A stretch of 64,000 nucleotides of DNA from Aliiroseovarius crassostreae (GCF_001307765.1 NZ_LKBA01000019.1:186001-250000); one strand, 5' to 3'. Shown: positions 51,855 through 61,684, counted from the stretch's first letter. The notes: generated by a model from the sequence alone, not told the origin. Numbers and translations: made by a program.

Positions 51855-51872
51855 TAGTTTAATGCCAAACTA
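51855..51872. promoter_or_regulatory. inverted repeat upstream of lpdA
   Basis: TAGTTT-AATGCC-AAACTA is a perfect 6-bp inverted repeat about 36 bp before the lpdA start, within AT-rich sequence. It could be an operator or part of the promoter. No regulator can be named. Confidence 0.3.
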
Positions 51873-51907
51873 TATTTGCAGACCGGTATCTAAACCAGGA
51901 GGAAACC

Positions 51908-53302
51908 ATGGCCGCGAAATCCTTTGATACAATTGTTGTTGGTGCTGGCCCGGGGGGCTATGTCGCTGCGATCCGCGCGGCCCAGCTGGGTCAGAATGTG
52001 GCCATCATCGAGCGTGAAAACCTGGGAGGGATCTGTCTGAACTGGGGATGCATCCCGACAAAGGCGCTGCTGCGCTCGGCCGAAGTGTTTCATCTGATGC
52101 ATCGCGCCAAGGAATTCGGCCTGTCGGCGGACAAGATTGATTATGATTTGCCAGCCATTGTGAAACGCTCTCGTGGTGTGGCAAAGCAACTGTCTTCCGG
52201 GATCGGTCATCTGATGAAAAAGAACAAGATTACCGTGGTGATGGGGGAGGCGACCCTTCCTGCAAAGGGCAAGGTCTCGGTCAAAACGGACAAAGGTGTC
52301 GAAGAGCTGTCCGCTCCGAACATTATTCTTGCCACGGGCGCGCGTGCGCGGGAACTGCCGGGGCTGGAGGCCGATGGCGATCTGGTCTGGACCTATCGCC
52401 ATGCGTTGAACCCGCCGCGGATGCCCAAGAAGCTCCTCGTGATCGGCTCCGGGGCGATTGGTATTGAATTTGCGAGCTTCTTCAACACATTAGGCGCTGA
52501 CACCACTGTGGTTGAGGTGATGGATCGGGTGCTTCCGGTGGAAGATGCGGAGATCTCGGGTTTTGCCAAGAAATCTTTCGTGAAGCAGGGGCTGAAGATC
52601 ATGGAAAAAGCCATGGTTAAGCAGCTCGACCGTGCCAAGGGCAAGGTGACTGCCCATATCGAAGTGGGTGGCAAGGTTGAAAAGCAGGAATTTGACACGG
52701 TGATTTCGGCGGTCGGCATTGTCGGCAATGTGGAAGGGCTGGGTCTGGAAGAGCTTGGTGTGAAGATTGACCGCACCCATGTGGTCACCGACGCCTATTG
52801 CCGCACCGGTGTGGATGGTCTTTATGCGATTGGCGATATTGCCGGTGCGCCATGGCTTGCTCACAAGGCCAGCCATGAAGGTGTGATGGTGGCCGAACTG
52901 ATCAATGGCCTGCATGCTCATCCGGTCAAACCAGAAAGCATTCCGGGCTGCACCTATTGTCACCCGCAGGTGGCCTCGGTCGGACTGTCAGAGGCCAAGG
53001 CCAAGGAGCAGGGCTATGAGGTCAAGGTCGGCCGTTTCCCGTTTATCGGCAACGGCAAGGCGATTGCCATGGGGGATGCCGAAGGCATGATCAAAACCGT
53101 GTTTGACGCCAAAACCGGCGAGCTGTTGGGCGCCCATATGGTGGGCCCGGAAGTGACCGAGATGATCCAGGGCTACGTGGTCGGCAAGACGCTCGAAACC
53201 ACGGAAGAAGAGCTGATGCACACGGTCTTCCCGCACCCAACGATCAGTGAATCGATGCATGAGGCCGTGCTTGACGCCTATGGTCGCGCATTGCACATCT
53301 GA
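51908..53302 (+). CDS. lpdA: dihydrolipoyl dehydrogenase
   Basis: A 464-residue flavoprotein that reoxidises dihydrolipoamide of 2-oxoacid dehydrogenase complexes (E3). The FAD-binding GAGPGGYVAAIRAAQLG and the redox disulfide C43/C48 in GGICLNWGCIPTKALL are present. The NAD-binding GSGAIGIEFASFFNTLG follows, and the C-terminal His-Glu pair is in VFPHPTISESMHE. CLNWGCIPTK instead of CLNVGCIPSK is the form found in alphaproteobacterial PDH-type E3. No dehydrogenase genes adjoin it here. AGGAGG precedes the start and a terminator follows. Confidence 0.96.
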   Translation: MAAKSFDTIVVGAGPGGYVAAIRAAQLGQNVAIIERENLGGICLNWGCIPTKALLRSAEVFHLMHRAKEFGLSADKIDYDLPAIVKRSRGVAKQLSSGIGHLMKKNKITVVMGEATLPAKGKVSVKTDKGVEELSAPNIILATGARARELPGLEADGDLVWTYRHALNPPRMPKKLLVIGSGAIGIEFASFFNTLGADTTVVEVMDRVLPVEDAEISGFAKKSFVKQGLKIMEKAMVKQLDRAKGKVTAHIEVGGKVEKQEFDTVISAVGIVGNVEGLGLEELGVKIDRTHVVTDAYCRTGVDGLYAIGDIAGAPWLAHKASHEGVMVAELINGLHAHPVKPESIPGCTYCHPQVASVGLSEAKAKEQGYEVKVGRFPFIGNGKAIAMGDAEGMIKTVFDAKTGELLGAHMVGPEVTEMIQGYVVGKTLETTEEELMHTVFPHPTISESMHEAVLDAYGRALHI

Positions 53303-53324
53303 TCTAAGGGTCTGATATTAAAGG

Positions 53325-53352
53325 AAACCCGCGCTGATCTGGCGCGGGTTTT
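53325..53352 (+). terminator. Rho-independent terminator after lpdA
   Basis: AAACCCGCGC at 53325-53334 pairs with GCGCGGGTTT at 53342-53351. It may serve both lpdA and the convergent rhodanese gene. Confidence 0.8.
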
Positions 53353-53366
53353 CCATTGTCGGGATC

Positions 53367-53720
53367 TTATCGCGTGACTTCCCCACCAGCCTGATGCCAA
53401 TGGCCGAGGCCACCAATATTATAGACCTCATCATAGCCGAGCTTTTTCAGGATACGGATGCCCATCGCTGAGCGTGCACCTGAGGCGCAGTAAAGGGCGA
53501 CCGGTTTGGATGGGTCGATCGCCTTGTTGAAATCCGGCCCCTTGGGGTCACATTGAAAAGGCATCACGGACAGGGGAACCACCAGTGCCCCCTTGGCTTT
53601 GCCGGTCATCTGCACTTCACCGGCGTCGCGAACATCAATCACGGTGATTTCGCCTGCCTTGGCTTTGCGAACTGCGTCTTGCGGAGCCATTTTCGCGCCG
53701 CCCATCATGAACCCGAACAT
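53367..53720 (-). CDS. rhodanese-like domain protein
   Basis: A 117-residue single-domain rhodanese. The active-site loop is LYCASGARSAMG, with Cys as nucleophile, and ITVIDVRDAGEVQMTGKAKG is the typical DxR strand. MFGFMMGGAKMAPQDAVRK at 53720 is the natural start, with AGAGGC upstream; the frame is open 27 codons further but unsupported. It likely transfers sulfane sulfur; the acceptor is unknown. It converges with lpdA. Confidence 0.88.
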   Translation of the reverse strand: MFGFMMGGAKMAPQDAVRKAKAGEITVIDVRDAGEVQMTGKAKGALVVPLSVMPFQCDPKGPDFNKAIDPSKPVALYCASGARSAMGIRILKKLGYDEVYNIGGLGHWHQAGGEVTR

Positions 53721-53955
53721 GTTTTGCCTCTCTTGATGCTTGTGCAAGGCATATAGAGCGCTGCAGGGGGTGGTCAATATGACCTCCCTATAAATATTCA
53801 AAAAAAGAGATGTGAGTTGGTGAATTCTTGCCGTATGTCAGGATGTTCCATCTATGTTCTCACTTTTCGATTGTCCCGATGGGCTGTTTGCCCTATCGGT
53901 TAAAGCTAAGTGAACAGGGCTGTGCAGGAGAGATCGGCGCGGCAAAGGGGGCAAA

Positions 53956-56802
53956 ATGGCCGAGCTTAAGGAAATCCAGGTGCGCGGGGCGCGCGAACAT
54001 AACCTCAAATCGATTGATGTGGATATTCCACGCGACGAGTTGGTGGTGATCACCGGCTTGTCCGGGTCGGGGAAATCCTCGCTTGCCTTTGATACGATCT
54101 ATGCGGAAGGGCAGCGACGCTATGTGGAAAGCCTGTCTGCGTATGCGCGCCAATTCCTTGATATGATGGAAAAACCGGATGTGGATCATATTGCGGGCCT
54201 GTCGCCCGCGATCTCCATCGAACAAAAGACCACGTCCAAAAACCCGCGTTCAACCGTGGGCACGGTTACGGAAATTTACGACTACCTGCGCCTGCTTTTT
54301 GCCCGCGCGGGCACGCCGTATTCACCTGCCACCGGCCTGCCGATTGAGGCGCAGCAGGTCCAGGATATGGTGGATCGGGTCATGGCCATGGAAGAGGGCA
54401 CGCGTGCCTGTTTGCTGGCCCCGATCGTGCGTGACCGAAAAGGTGAATATCGGAAGGAATTTCAAGAGCTTCAGAAGAAGGGTTTCCAGCGCGTCAAGGT
54501 GAATGGGGAGATGTATGAGCTTGATGCGCCCCCCACGCTTGATAAAAAGTTTCGCCATAATATTGATGTTGTCGTGGACCGGATTGTGGTGCGCGAGGGG
54601 ATGGCGCAGCGATTGGCTGACAGTTTTCGCACCGCGCTGGACCTGGCTGATGGCATTGCCGTTCTGGAAACAGCCCCGCGAGAGGGAGAGCCGGAAAATT
54701 TCACGTTCTCCGAGAATTTTGCCTGCCCCGAGAGTGGTTTCACCATCCCCGAGATCGAGCCGCGCCTGTTTTCCTTCAACGCCCCGTTTGGGGCCTGCCC
54801 GGCATGTGATGGTCTGGGGAAAGAGCTGTTTTTCGATGAACGCCTTGTGGTGCCGGATGTGACCCTGAAAGTTTATGACGGGGCGCTGGCGCCCTGGCGC
54901 AAGGGCAAATCCCCCTATTTTCTGCAAACGATTGAGAGCATTGCAAAACATTACGAATTTGACCGGAACACCCCCTGGAAGGATCTGCCGAAACATGTGC
55001 AGCAGATCTTTCTTTACGGATCTGGTGGGGAAGAGATCCCCTTCCGATTTGATGAAGGGGGGCGGGTTTATGAAGTCACGCGGCCATTTGAGGGTGTTAT
55101 TCCCAATATGGAACGGCGCTATCGCGAAACCGACAGCAACTGGGTGCGGGAGGAGTTTGAACGCTACCAGAACAACCGTTCTTGCGGGGCGTGTGGCGGC
55201 TATCGTCTGAAGGACGAGGCGCTGGCGGTGAAAATCGGTCCGGCAGAGAACCTGATGCATATCGGGCAGGTCGTGCAGCTTTCGATCCGCGAGGCTCTGG
55301 CATGGATCGAAGAGGCGCCAAAGTCGCTTTCGCCGCAAAAGGCAGAGATCGCCCGCGCGATTGTAAAAGAGATCCGCGAACGGCTGGGCTTCTTGAACAA
55401 TGTCGGCCTTGAATATCTGACCCTTGCGCGCAATTCCGGCACACTTTCGGGTGGGGAGAGTCAGCGGATCCGGCTGGCAAGCCAGATCGGATCGGGTCTG
55501 ACCGGTGTACTCTACGTGTTGGATGAACCGTCAATTGGCCTGCACCAGCGCGATAATGGGCGGTTGCTGCAAACGCTCAAGAACCTGCGTGATCAGGGCA
55601 ACACGGTGATTGTGGTCGAACATGATGAAGAGGCCATTCGCGAGGCAGATTACGTGCTGGATATCGGGCCGGGGGCAGGGGTGCACGGGGGCGAGATCAT
55701 CGCCCGTGGCACGCCGCAGCAAATTGCCGAAACCGCTGATTCCATTACGGGTCAATATCTTACCGGGGTGCGTGAAATCCCGGTCCCTTCAGAACGGCGC
55801 AAGGGGAATGGCAAGAAAATCACCGTGAAAAAGGCCACGGGAAACAACCTGAAAAATGTGACGGCGGATTTCCCGTTGGGCAAGTTTGTCTGTGTGACCG
55901 GGGTGTCGGGCGGGGGGAAATCCACCCTGACGATTGAAACATTGTTCAAGACCGCCTCGATGCGCCTGAATGGTGCGCGGCAGACACCTGCGCCCTGTGA
56001 GACCATCAAGGGGCTGGAGCATCTGGACAAGGTGATCGACATTGATCAGCGTCCGATTGGGCGCACACCGCGTTCGAACCCGGCGACCTATACCGGCGCC
56101 TTTACCCCGATCCGCGAATGGTTTGCCGGGCTGCCCGAGGCGAAAACCCGTGGATACAAGCCAGGCCGGTTCAGCTTCAACGTCAAAGGGGGGCGTTGTG
56201 AGGCCTGCCAGGGGGATGGGGTCATCAAGATCGAAATGCACTTCCTGCCCGACGTTTATGTCACCTGCGAAACATGCAAGGGCGCGCGCTATAACCGGGA
56301 AACGCTTGAGGTCACTTTCAAAGGCAAGTCGATTGCAGATGTGCTTGATATGACTGTCGAGGATGCGCAGGAATTCTTTCAGGCGGTGCCTACGATCCGG
56401 GAAAAGATGGACGCGCTGATGCGGGTTGGTCTGGGCTATATCAAGGTGGGGCAGCAGGCCACCACCCTGTCTGGTGGCGAAGCGCAGCGGGTGAAATTGT
56501 CAAAGGAGCTGTCAAAGCGCTCAACCGGACGCACCCTTTATATTCTGGATGAACCCACCACCGGACTGCATTTTGAAGATGTGCGTAAGCTGTTGGAAGT
56601 TTTGCATGAATTGGTGGATCAGGGGAATTCTGTTGTGGTGATCGAACACAATCTCGACGTGGTGAAAACGGCGGATCATATTATTGATATCGGGCCAGAG
56701 GGCGGCGATGGCGGGGGCACGATTGTGGCCAAGGGCACACCGGAACAGGTTGCAAAGGTCGTGGAAAGTCACACCGGGCGTTATCTCAAGGATATGCTGT
56801 GA
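53956..56802 (+). CDS. uvrA: excinuclease ABC subunit UvrA
   Basis: A 948-residue ABC ATPase that finds DNA lesions in nucleotide excision repair. The two Walker A sites are [14 protein letters not shown] and [14 protein letters not shown]. The signatures [18 protein letters not shown] and [16 protein letters not shown] and the zinc-finger pairs [17 protein letters not shown] and [16 protein letters not shown] are present. Length and motif order are normal. The NUDIX gene follows with a one-base overlap (TGATG). Alphaproteobacterial uvrA is normally LexA-controlled; I did not find a clear GTTC-N7-GTTC box upstream. Confidence 0.98.
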   Translation: MAELKEIQVRGAREHNLKSIDVDIPRDELVVITGLSGSGKSSLAFDTIYAEGQRRYVESLSAYARQFLDMMEKPDVDHIAGLSPAISIEQKTTSKNPRSTVGTVTEIYDYLRLLFARAGTPYSPATGLPIEAQQVQDMVDRVMAMEEGTRACLLAPIVRDRKGEYRKEFQELQKKGFQRVKVNGEMYELDAPPTLDKKFRHNIDVVVDRIVVREGMAQRLADSFRTALDLADGIAVLETAPREGEPENFTFSENFACPESGFTIPEIEPRLFSFNAPFGACPACDGLGKELFFDERLVVPDVTLKVYDGALAPWRKGKSPYFLQTIESIAKHYEFDRNTPWKDLPKHVQQIFLYGSGGEEIPFRFDEGGRVYEVTRPFEGVIPNMERRYRETDSNWVREEFERYQNNRSCGACGGYRLKDEALAVKIGPAENLMHIGQVVQLSIREALAWIEEAPKSLSPQKAEIARAIVKEIRERLGFLNNVGLEYLTLARNSGTLSGGESQRIRLASQIGSGLTGVLYVLDEPSIGLHQRDNGRLLQTLKNLRDQGNTVIVVEHDEEAIREADYVLDIGPGAGVHGGEIIARGTPQQIAETADSITGQYLTGVREIPVPSERRKGNGKKITVKKATGNNLKNVTADFPLGKFVCVTGVSGGGKSTLTIETLFKTASMRLNGARQTPAPCETIKGLEHLDKVIDIDQRPIGRTPRSNPATYTGAFTPIREWFAGLPEAKTRGYKPGRFSFNVKGGRCEACQGDGVIKIEMHFLPDVYVTCETCKGARYNRETLEVTFKGKSIADVLDMTVEDAQEFFQAVPTIREKMDALMRVGLGYIKVGQQATTLSGGEAQRVKLSKELSKRSTGRTLYILDEPTTGLHFEDVRKLLEVLHELVDQGNSVVVIEHNLDVVKTADHIIDIGPEGGDGGGTIVAKGTPEQVAKVVESHTGRYLKDML

Positions 56803-57218
56803 TGCCCAAACCTGTCCTGGCCGTCCTTGCGATTGTTCTGCGTGGTCAGGACGTGCTTTTGGTGAAGCGTAGGAACGAACCGGATGCAGGTCTTTGGGGC
56901 TTTCCCGGTGGACGGTTGGAATATGGAGAAACGCTTGAAGAGGGGGCGTGTCGGGAGCTTTTCGAAGAAACCGGGGTGCGGGCCTCTGCCGAGCGGTTTT
57001 TGGACCTGCAGGAGGTGATCAAACCACCGCTTCCGGGGCAGGGTGAACCGGCGTTTCACTACGTTCTTCTGGGGATCAAGTGCCGCTATGAAGGCGGGGA
57101 ACCCTCAGCGGCTGATGACGCGTTGGAAGCCCGGTTTGTGCCTTATGAGGATGTGTTTAAAGCGCGCTTGCCGCTGTGTGATCAGGTGGCTGACATGCTG
57201 CAGCGCGCCTTGGAATAA
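56802..57218 (+). CDS. NUDIX hydrolase
   Basis: A 138-residue NUDIX protein. The box GGRLEYGETLEEGACRELFE followed by ETGV fits GX5EX7REUXEEXGU. The opening PKPVLAVLAIVLRGQDVLLV is typical of ADP-ribose or CTP pyrophosphatase-like NUDIX proteins. ATG at 56802 overlaps the uvrA TGA by one base; a GTG one codon earlier is the alternative. It is translated after uvrA and followed by a strong terminator. The substrate is unknown; a nucleotide-cleaning role beside a repair gene is plausible. Confidence 0.88.
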   Translation: MPKPVLAVLAIVLRGQDVLLVKRRNEPDAGLWGFPGGRLEYGETLEEGACRELFEETGVRASAERFLDLQEVIKPPLPGQGEPAFHYVLLGIKCRYEGGEPSAADDALEARFVPYEDVFKARLPLCDQVADMLQRALE

Positions 57219-57221
57219 AAG

Positions 57222-57255
57222 AAAAACCGCCCGGATTTGTCCGGGCGGTTTTTTT
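57222..57255. terminator. bidirectional terminator
   Basis: AAAAACCGCCCGGA pairs with TCCGGGCGGTTTTTTT, with an A run before and a T run after. It can end the uvrA-NUDIX transcript on + and the iron-binding-protein transcript on -. Confidence 0.88.
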
Positions 57256-57279
57256 GATGTCAGAGGGGTGTCGCAGGGC

Positions 57280-58296
57280 TTAGCCGTCGAAATCAACCTC
57301 TTGCACCAGCTTCAATGCGGCGGGGCGTTCCTTGGCGACTTCCATCAGGTTCAGGCTGTCAGCGGTAAAGCTGCCCCAGCTTTTCACCAGCTCATCCGCC
57401 TCGGTGCCCGGTGCAATCGGGTATTCAAAGTTCTGCGCCGCATAGATTTCCTGCGCTTCCGGCGAGGACAGGAATTCCATCAGCTTCACAGCATTGTCCT
57501 TGTTCGGCGCGTATTTGGTCAATGCCATGCCCGACAGGTTCACATGGGTGCCGTCCCCTTCGAAGACCGGGAACACCACGTTCACGCTGTTGGCCCAGGC
57601 TTTCTGCTCCTCATCCGAAAGCATCTTGCCCATGTAATAGGTGTTGCCGATCGAGATGTCACATTCGCCGGCCCAGATCGCCTTGACCTGTGCGCGGTCA
57701 TTACCTTGCGGTTTGCGGGCGAGGTTGGATTTCACCCCTTCCAGCCAGGTCTTGGTGGCCTCTTCACCATGGTGCTTCAGATAGGCCGAAACCAGCGCCA
57801 GGGTGTAGGAATGGGTGCCGGAACGGGTGCAGATGCGCCCCTTCCACTTCGGATCGGCCAGATCTTCATAAGTGGTCACGTCCCCTTCCGCCACACGGTC
57901 TTTCGAGGCATAGACGATGCGCGCGCGCGAGGTCAGGCCGAACCACTGGTCTGCGGGGTCACGGAACTCAGCCGGGATATTTGCTTCCAGTGTTTCGGAT
58001 TGTACAGGCTGGGTCAGGTCCGCTTCCACAACGCCATTCAGACGCGAGATGTCGGTGGTCAGCACCAGGTCGGCGGGCGAACGTTTTCCCTCGGATTGAA
58101 GGCGCTCAATCATGCCCTTTTGCAAAAACGCCACATTGACGTCGATGCCGGTTTCCTTGGTGAAAGCGTCCATCAGCGGCTGGATCAGCTCGGGCTGGCG
58201 ATAGGAATAAACATTCACCTCGTCGGCCGAGGCCATGACGGGCAGGGCGGTGGTCAGGGCAAGTGCAGCGGTGAGGGTGCGGGTGAAGGTCATCAT
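57280..58296 (-). CDS. fbpA: Fe(III) ABC transporter substrate-binding protein (FbpA/AfuA type)
   Basis: A 338-residue periplasmic iron-binding protein. The signal peptide MMTFTRTLTAALALTTALPV is cleaved near VMASADEV, giving mature EVNVYSYRQ. The ferric ligands are expected in YSYRQPELIQ and the tyrosine pair in IGNTYYMGKM; the latter Tyr-Tyr motif is the classic one. VNVVFPVFEGDGTHVNLSGM is family-typical. AAGGAG precedes the ATG. Membrane and ATPase partners are not in the window. A perfect CTGA-N9-TCAG palindrome lies 66 bp upstream, so iron control is likely. Confidence 0.9.
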   Translation of the reverse strand: MMTFTRTLTAALALTTALPVMASADEVNVYSYRQPELIQPLMDAFTKETGIDVNVAFLQKGMIERLQSEGKRSPADLVLTTDISRLNGVVEADLTQPVQSETLEANIPAEFRDPADQWFGLTSRARIVYASKDRVAEGDVTTYEDLADPKWKGRICTRSGTHSYTLALVSAYLKHHGEEATKTWLEGVKSNLARKPQGNDRAQVKAIWAGECDISIGNTYYMGKMLSDEEQKAWANSVNVVFPVFEGDGTHVNLSGMALTKYAPNKDNAVKLMEFLSSPEAQEIYAAQNFEYPIAPGTEADELVKSWGSFTADSLNLMEVAKERPAALKLVQEVDFDG

Positions 58297-58360
58297 GCGA
58301 CTCCTTGGAGCATCAATTTCATTGCGCGCCTTAAACCTGACAAAAACACTTTGGTCAATA

Positions 58361-58379
58361 CCTGATTAAAAAAATCAGG
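58361..58379. promoter_or_regulatory. Iron-Rhodo-box-like operator upstream of fbpA
   Basis: CCTGATT-AAAAA-AATCAGG is a perfect 7-bp inverted repeat and contains CTGA-N9-TCAG (58362-58378), the pattern proposed for iron-responsive sites in Rhodobacterales and linked to IscR. It sits upstream of the iron-binding-protein gene and immediately upstream of the mazG stop. The regulator itself is not in this window. Confidence 0.6.
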
Positions 58380-58395
58380 CAAAAGATCGCCGGTT

Positions 58396-59238
58396 TTATC
58401 TGTTTTTCAGTTTGTCTGCCGCTCGGATCTCGTTCCAAAGGGCATCCATTTCGTCCAATGAACTGTCTTCCGGCTGGCGGCCCTGTTCTGCAAGGCGTTG
58501 TTCAATATAGGAAAATCGCCGCTCAAATTTGGCGTTGGCCTTGCGCAGCGCCTCTTCAGGTTCGACGTCCAGATGGCGGGCAAGGTTGGCGATGACAAAC
58601 AGCAGATCCCCCATTTCCTCGCGGATTTCATCCTGGGTCAGCCGGTTTTTTGCCTCGACCAATTCGCGTGCCTCTTCCTGAATTTTGTCGAGGACCTGTG
58701 TGGTTTCGGGCCAGTCAAACCCAACGCGGGCCGCGCGTTTTTGCAATTTGGCCGCGCGCAGCAGGGCGGGCAGGCCGATGGCCACTCCGTCCAGCACACC
58801 TTTTTGCGCCTTTGCCGCGCGTTCCGCTGCCTTGATGGTTTCCCAATCCCGCGTCTGCTGTTGGGCGGATTTATCCCGGCTTTCGTTGCCAAATACATGA
58901 GGATGGCGGGCAACCATTTTGTCTGACATGCTATCGGCCACATCATCAAAGCTGAACAGCCCCTTTTCCTCGGCCATCTGTGCGTGGAAAACGGATTGAA
59001 ACAACAGATCCCCCAACTCGCCTTTCAACTCCTCCCAGGCTTCGCGTTCGATTGCATCTGCCACCTCATAGGCCTCTTCGATCGTGTAGGGCGCGATGGT
59101 CGAGAAGTCCTGCTCGATATCCCAGGGGCAGCCCGACTTTGGATCCCTGAGGCGGCGCATGATTTCACGCAGCCTCTCCACCCCGCCATTGGGCCCGCCA
59201 TTGGAGTTGTGCACGATCTGATCAGATGTTTTCGCCAT
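58396..59238 (-). CDS. mazG: nucleoside triphosphate pyrophosphohydrolase MazG
   Basis: A 280-residue two-domain all-alpha NTP pyrophosphatase that removes non-canonical or regulatory nucleotides. The N-terminal MazG domain has LRDPKSGCPWDIEQDFSTIA and YTIEEAYEVADAIE, then WEELKGELGDLLFQSVFHA with the ExxE12-28ExxD metal motif. The second domain has KIQEEARELVEAKNR and IREEMGDLLFVIANLARHL. Length and motif order match E. coli MazG. It is divergent from the amidohydrolase gene. Confidence 0.93.
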   Translation of the reverse strand: MAKTSDQIVHNSNGGPNGGVERLREIMRRLRDPKSGCPWDIEQDFSTIAPYTIEEAYEVADAIEREAWEELKGELGDLLFQSVFHAQMAEEKGLFSFDDVADSMSDKMVARHPHVFGNESRDKSAQQQTRDWETIKAAERAAKAQKGVLDGVAIGLPALLRAAKLQKRAARVGFDWPETTQVLDKIQEEARELVEAKNRLTQDEIREEMGDLLFVIANLARHLDVEPEEALRKANAKFERRFSYIEQRLAEQGRQPEDSSLDEMDALWNEIRAADKLKNR

Positions 59239-59304
59239 TGCAATTGTCCTTCATTTCGGGGAAGCCTGCCCTCAGTTGTCAGGCCTGAGTTAAAGGAGGT
59301 GCCG

Positions 59305-60468
59305 ATGCCCATTATCAACCGTATCGCTGATTTTGGCGAAGATATGAAGACCTGGCGGCGCTGGATGCATGCCCATCCAGAATTTGGGCTCGAATGTCAC
59401 CAGACTGCCGCCTATGTGGTGGAGCGGCTGAGAGAGTTTGGCGTGGATGAAATTCACGAGAAAATAGGTGTCTCGGGGGTGGTGGCCGTGATCAATGGGC
59501 AGGGAAAAGGCCCAACCATTGGTTTGCGCGCCGATATGGATGCCCTGCCAATGCAAGAAATGACCGGGTTGGAATATGCGTCTCAAACGGACGGTATGAT
59601 GCATGCATGTGGGCATGACGGCCATACAACCATGTTGCTCGGCGCGGCCAGATATCTTGCGGAAACCCGCAATTTTTCAGGGCGCGTGGCACTGATTTTC
59701 CAACCTGCCGAGGAGAATTTCGGCGGGGCAAAATACATGTGCGATGACGGCATGATGGACCGGTTTGGCATCCAGGAGGTTTACGCTCTTCATAATCTTC
59801 CGGGCGAAGAGCTGGGCAGTTTCATCACCATGCCTGGCCCGTTGATGGCGGCGGAGGACACGCTGCGGGTCAACGTGACCGGCGTCGGGGGGCACGGGGC
59901 GCATCCGGACGAATGCCGTGATCCGATCATGGCGCTGGTCTCGATTGCTCAGGCGCTGCAGAGCATTGTCAGTCGCAACCTGCCGCCGATGGAGCAGCTG
60001 GTGATTTCCGTCACGCAGGTGCATGGCGGCACAGTGGATAACGTGATCCCGGAAACCGCCTGGCTTGAGGCGACGATCCGTTCTTTCACACCAGAGGTTC
60101 GGGACCTGGCGGAAAGGCGGGTGCGCGAGATTGTGGCCGGGCTTGCTGCCGGGTTCGATGTTTCGGCAGAGGTGGTCTATGATCGCGGCTATCCCGCGAC
60201 TGTGAACCATGCGGAGCAGACCGAATTTGCACTTGGGATTGCCCGTGAGCTTTCTGGGGAGGCGCGGGTTGATGGAAATGGCGGTCTTTCCATGGGGGCG
60301 GAGGATTTTGCCTATATGCTGGAAGAGCGACCAGGGGCTTACCTCTATCTTGGACAGGGCGAGGGGCCGTATGTGCACCACCCGGAATATGATTTTAATG
60401 ACGACGCTTCCCCCTATGGGGCCAGCTTCTTTGCGCGATTGGTTGAAAAGCGGCAGCCTGTGAAATGA
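59305..60468 (+). CDS. M20-family amidohydrolase (HipO/AmhX-like)
   Basis: A 387-residue metallopeptidase-family amidohydrolase cleaving N-acyl amino acids or related amides. The motifs are KTWRRWMHAHPEFGLECHQT, GLRADMDALPMQEMTGLEY, the metal ligands in HACGHDGHTTMLLGAA, IFQPAEENFGGAKYM, GGHGAHPDECRDPI and SMGAEDFAYMLEERPGAYL. AAAGGAGGT precedes the ATG at 59305. A ureohydrolase gene follows after about 100 bp with the same orientation. The substrate may be an amide of a guanidino compound; that is inferred from the neighbour. Confidence 0.9.
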   Translation: MPIINRIADFGEDMKTWRRWMHAHPEFGLECHQTAAYVVERLREFGVDEIHEKIGVSGVVAVINGQGKGPTIGLRADMDALPMQEMTGLEYASQTDGMMHACGHDGHTTMLLGAARYLAETRNFSGRVALIFQPAEENFGGAKYMCDDGMMDRFGIQEVYALHNLPGEELGSFITMPGPLMAAEDTLRVNVTGVGGHGAHPDECRDPIMALVSIAQALQSIVSRNLPPMEQLVISVTQVHGGTVDNVIPETAWLEATIRSFTPEVRDLAERRVREIVAGLAAGFDVSAEVVYDRGYPATVNHAEQTEFALGIARELSGEARVDGNGGLSMGAEDFAYMLEERPGAYLYLGQGEGPYVHHPEYDFNDDASPYGASFFARLVEKRQPVK

Positions 60469-60528
60469 TCAATATTTGATCAAATTTATGGATTGTCTGC
60501 ACGAAATGTGTTAAACTGGTCAAAAGTA

Positions 60529-60541
60529 TTGGTCAGACAAT
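60529..60541. promoter_or_regulatory. FCD-operator-like motif before the ureohydrolase gene
   Basis: TTGGTCAGACAAT differs from the palindrome at 24352-24362 by one inserted G (TTGGTCAGACAA against TTTGTCAGACAA). A half-site ATTGTCTG lies at 60492-60499 in the opposite direction. It lies about 25 bp before the ureohydrolase start. Possibly a GntR-type operator. Confidence 0.35.
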
Positions 60542-60565
60542 GGCCACATCCAACAGGAGAAAGCC

Positions 60566-61525
60566 ATGGCACTGGAAGACGCCAGCAAAGAGGTGGACAC
60601 CGCGATCACCCGTGATGGGTTCAAGGGGTTGTCTTTTGAAAATACCTTTGGGGGGATCACATCCTTTTTGCGACGCACCTTCACCAAGGATCTGCGCAAT
60701 GTGGATATTGCCGTGACCGGGGTGCCGTTTGATCAGGCTGTCACCAATCGCCCCGGCACCCGTCTGGGTCCACGGGCGATCCGCGAAGCGTCGGCATTGC
60801 AATCCCCTGATCCGGCCTATGGCTGGGGCTTTGATGTTCTCAGCGAGTTTGCCATCGCCGATTATGGTGATCTGGCGTTTGACTATGCGAATACGGCCCA
60901 GTTCCCGACCACGCTGGAACAACATATCGCCGGCATTCTGGATCAGGATTGTGCAACGCTCACGCTGGGTGGGGACCATTACATCACTTATCCGATTTTG
61001 CGCGCATATGCCAAGAAATATGGCCCTTTGAGCCTGTTGCAATTCGATGCGCACACCGACACCTGGCCCGATGATGACCTTACGCGGGTGGATCATGGCA
61101 CCATGTTTTACAAAGCGGTGAAAGAGGGGATCGTAGACCCCCGGCGTTCGGTCCAGGTGGGTATTCGCACCACAAACGAAGACACGCTTGGTGTGAATAT
61201 CATTGATGCGCGTGAAGTGCATGAGACCGGTCCGCAGGCGGTGGCGAAGAAGATCAAATCTATTCTGGGAACACATCAAACCTATCTGACCTTTGATATT
61301 GATGGTCTGGATCCGGCGTTTGCGCCGGGGACCGGAACGCCGGTCTGGGGGGGGCTGACCTCTGCGCAGGCATCGATCATTCTGCGCGATATTGCTGGCA
61401 TCCATCTGGTTGGCGGGGATGTGGTTGAGGTGTCCCCGCCTTTTGATACCACCGGGGCCACGGCGATTGCCGGGGCGCATGTGGCGATGGAGATCCTGAA
61501 TCTCTGGGCCTGGACCCGACGCTGA
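60566..61525 (+). CDS. speB: ureohydrolase family protein (agmatinase-like)
   Basis: A 319-residue binuclear manganese ureohydrolase releasing urea from a guanidino compound. The motifs are TRLGPRAIREASALQSPDPA, LGGDHYITYPILRAY with the first His ligand, QFDAHTDTWPDDD, and TFDIDGLDPAFAPGTGTP with the late Asp ligands. GGDVVEVSPPFDTTGATAIA completes it. AGGAGAAAG precedes the ATG. Agmatinase is the default call; guanidinobutyrase or guanidinopropionase would look the same at this level. It probably forms a unit with the upstream amidohydrolase. Confidence 0.88.
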   Translation: MALEDASKEVDTAITRDGFKGLSFENTFGGITSFLRRTFTKDLRNVDIAVTGVPFDQAVTNRPGTRLGPRAIREASALQSPDPAYGWGFDVLSEFAIADYGDLAFDYANTAQFPTTLEQHIAGILDQDCATLTLGGDHYITYPILRAYAKKYGPLSLLQFDAHTDTWPDDDLTRVDHGTMFYKAVKEGIVDPRRSVQVGIRTTNEDTLGVNIIDAREVHETGPQAVAKKIKSILGTHQTYLTFDIDGLDPAFAPGTGTPVWGGLTSAQASIILRDIAGIHLVGGDVVEVSPPFDTTGATAIAGAHVAMEILNLWAWTRR

Positions 61526-61684
61526 CACTCTTTTTGTCCAACATATGATCATATCAGGGGGAGGCCGCCCGTAACGGGACACCCGGCGGTTTTCTTCCCC
61601 GCCTCAAGATTTCCGTTGAGGAAGGCTCGCATCCTGCCCCAAGCCATGATAGTGCGCCGCGCGAAATGTGCAGAGGTGATCTGA

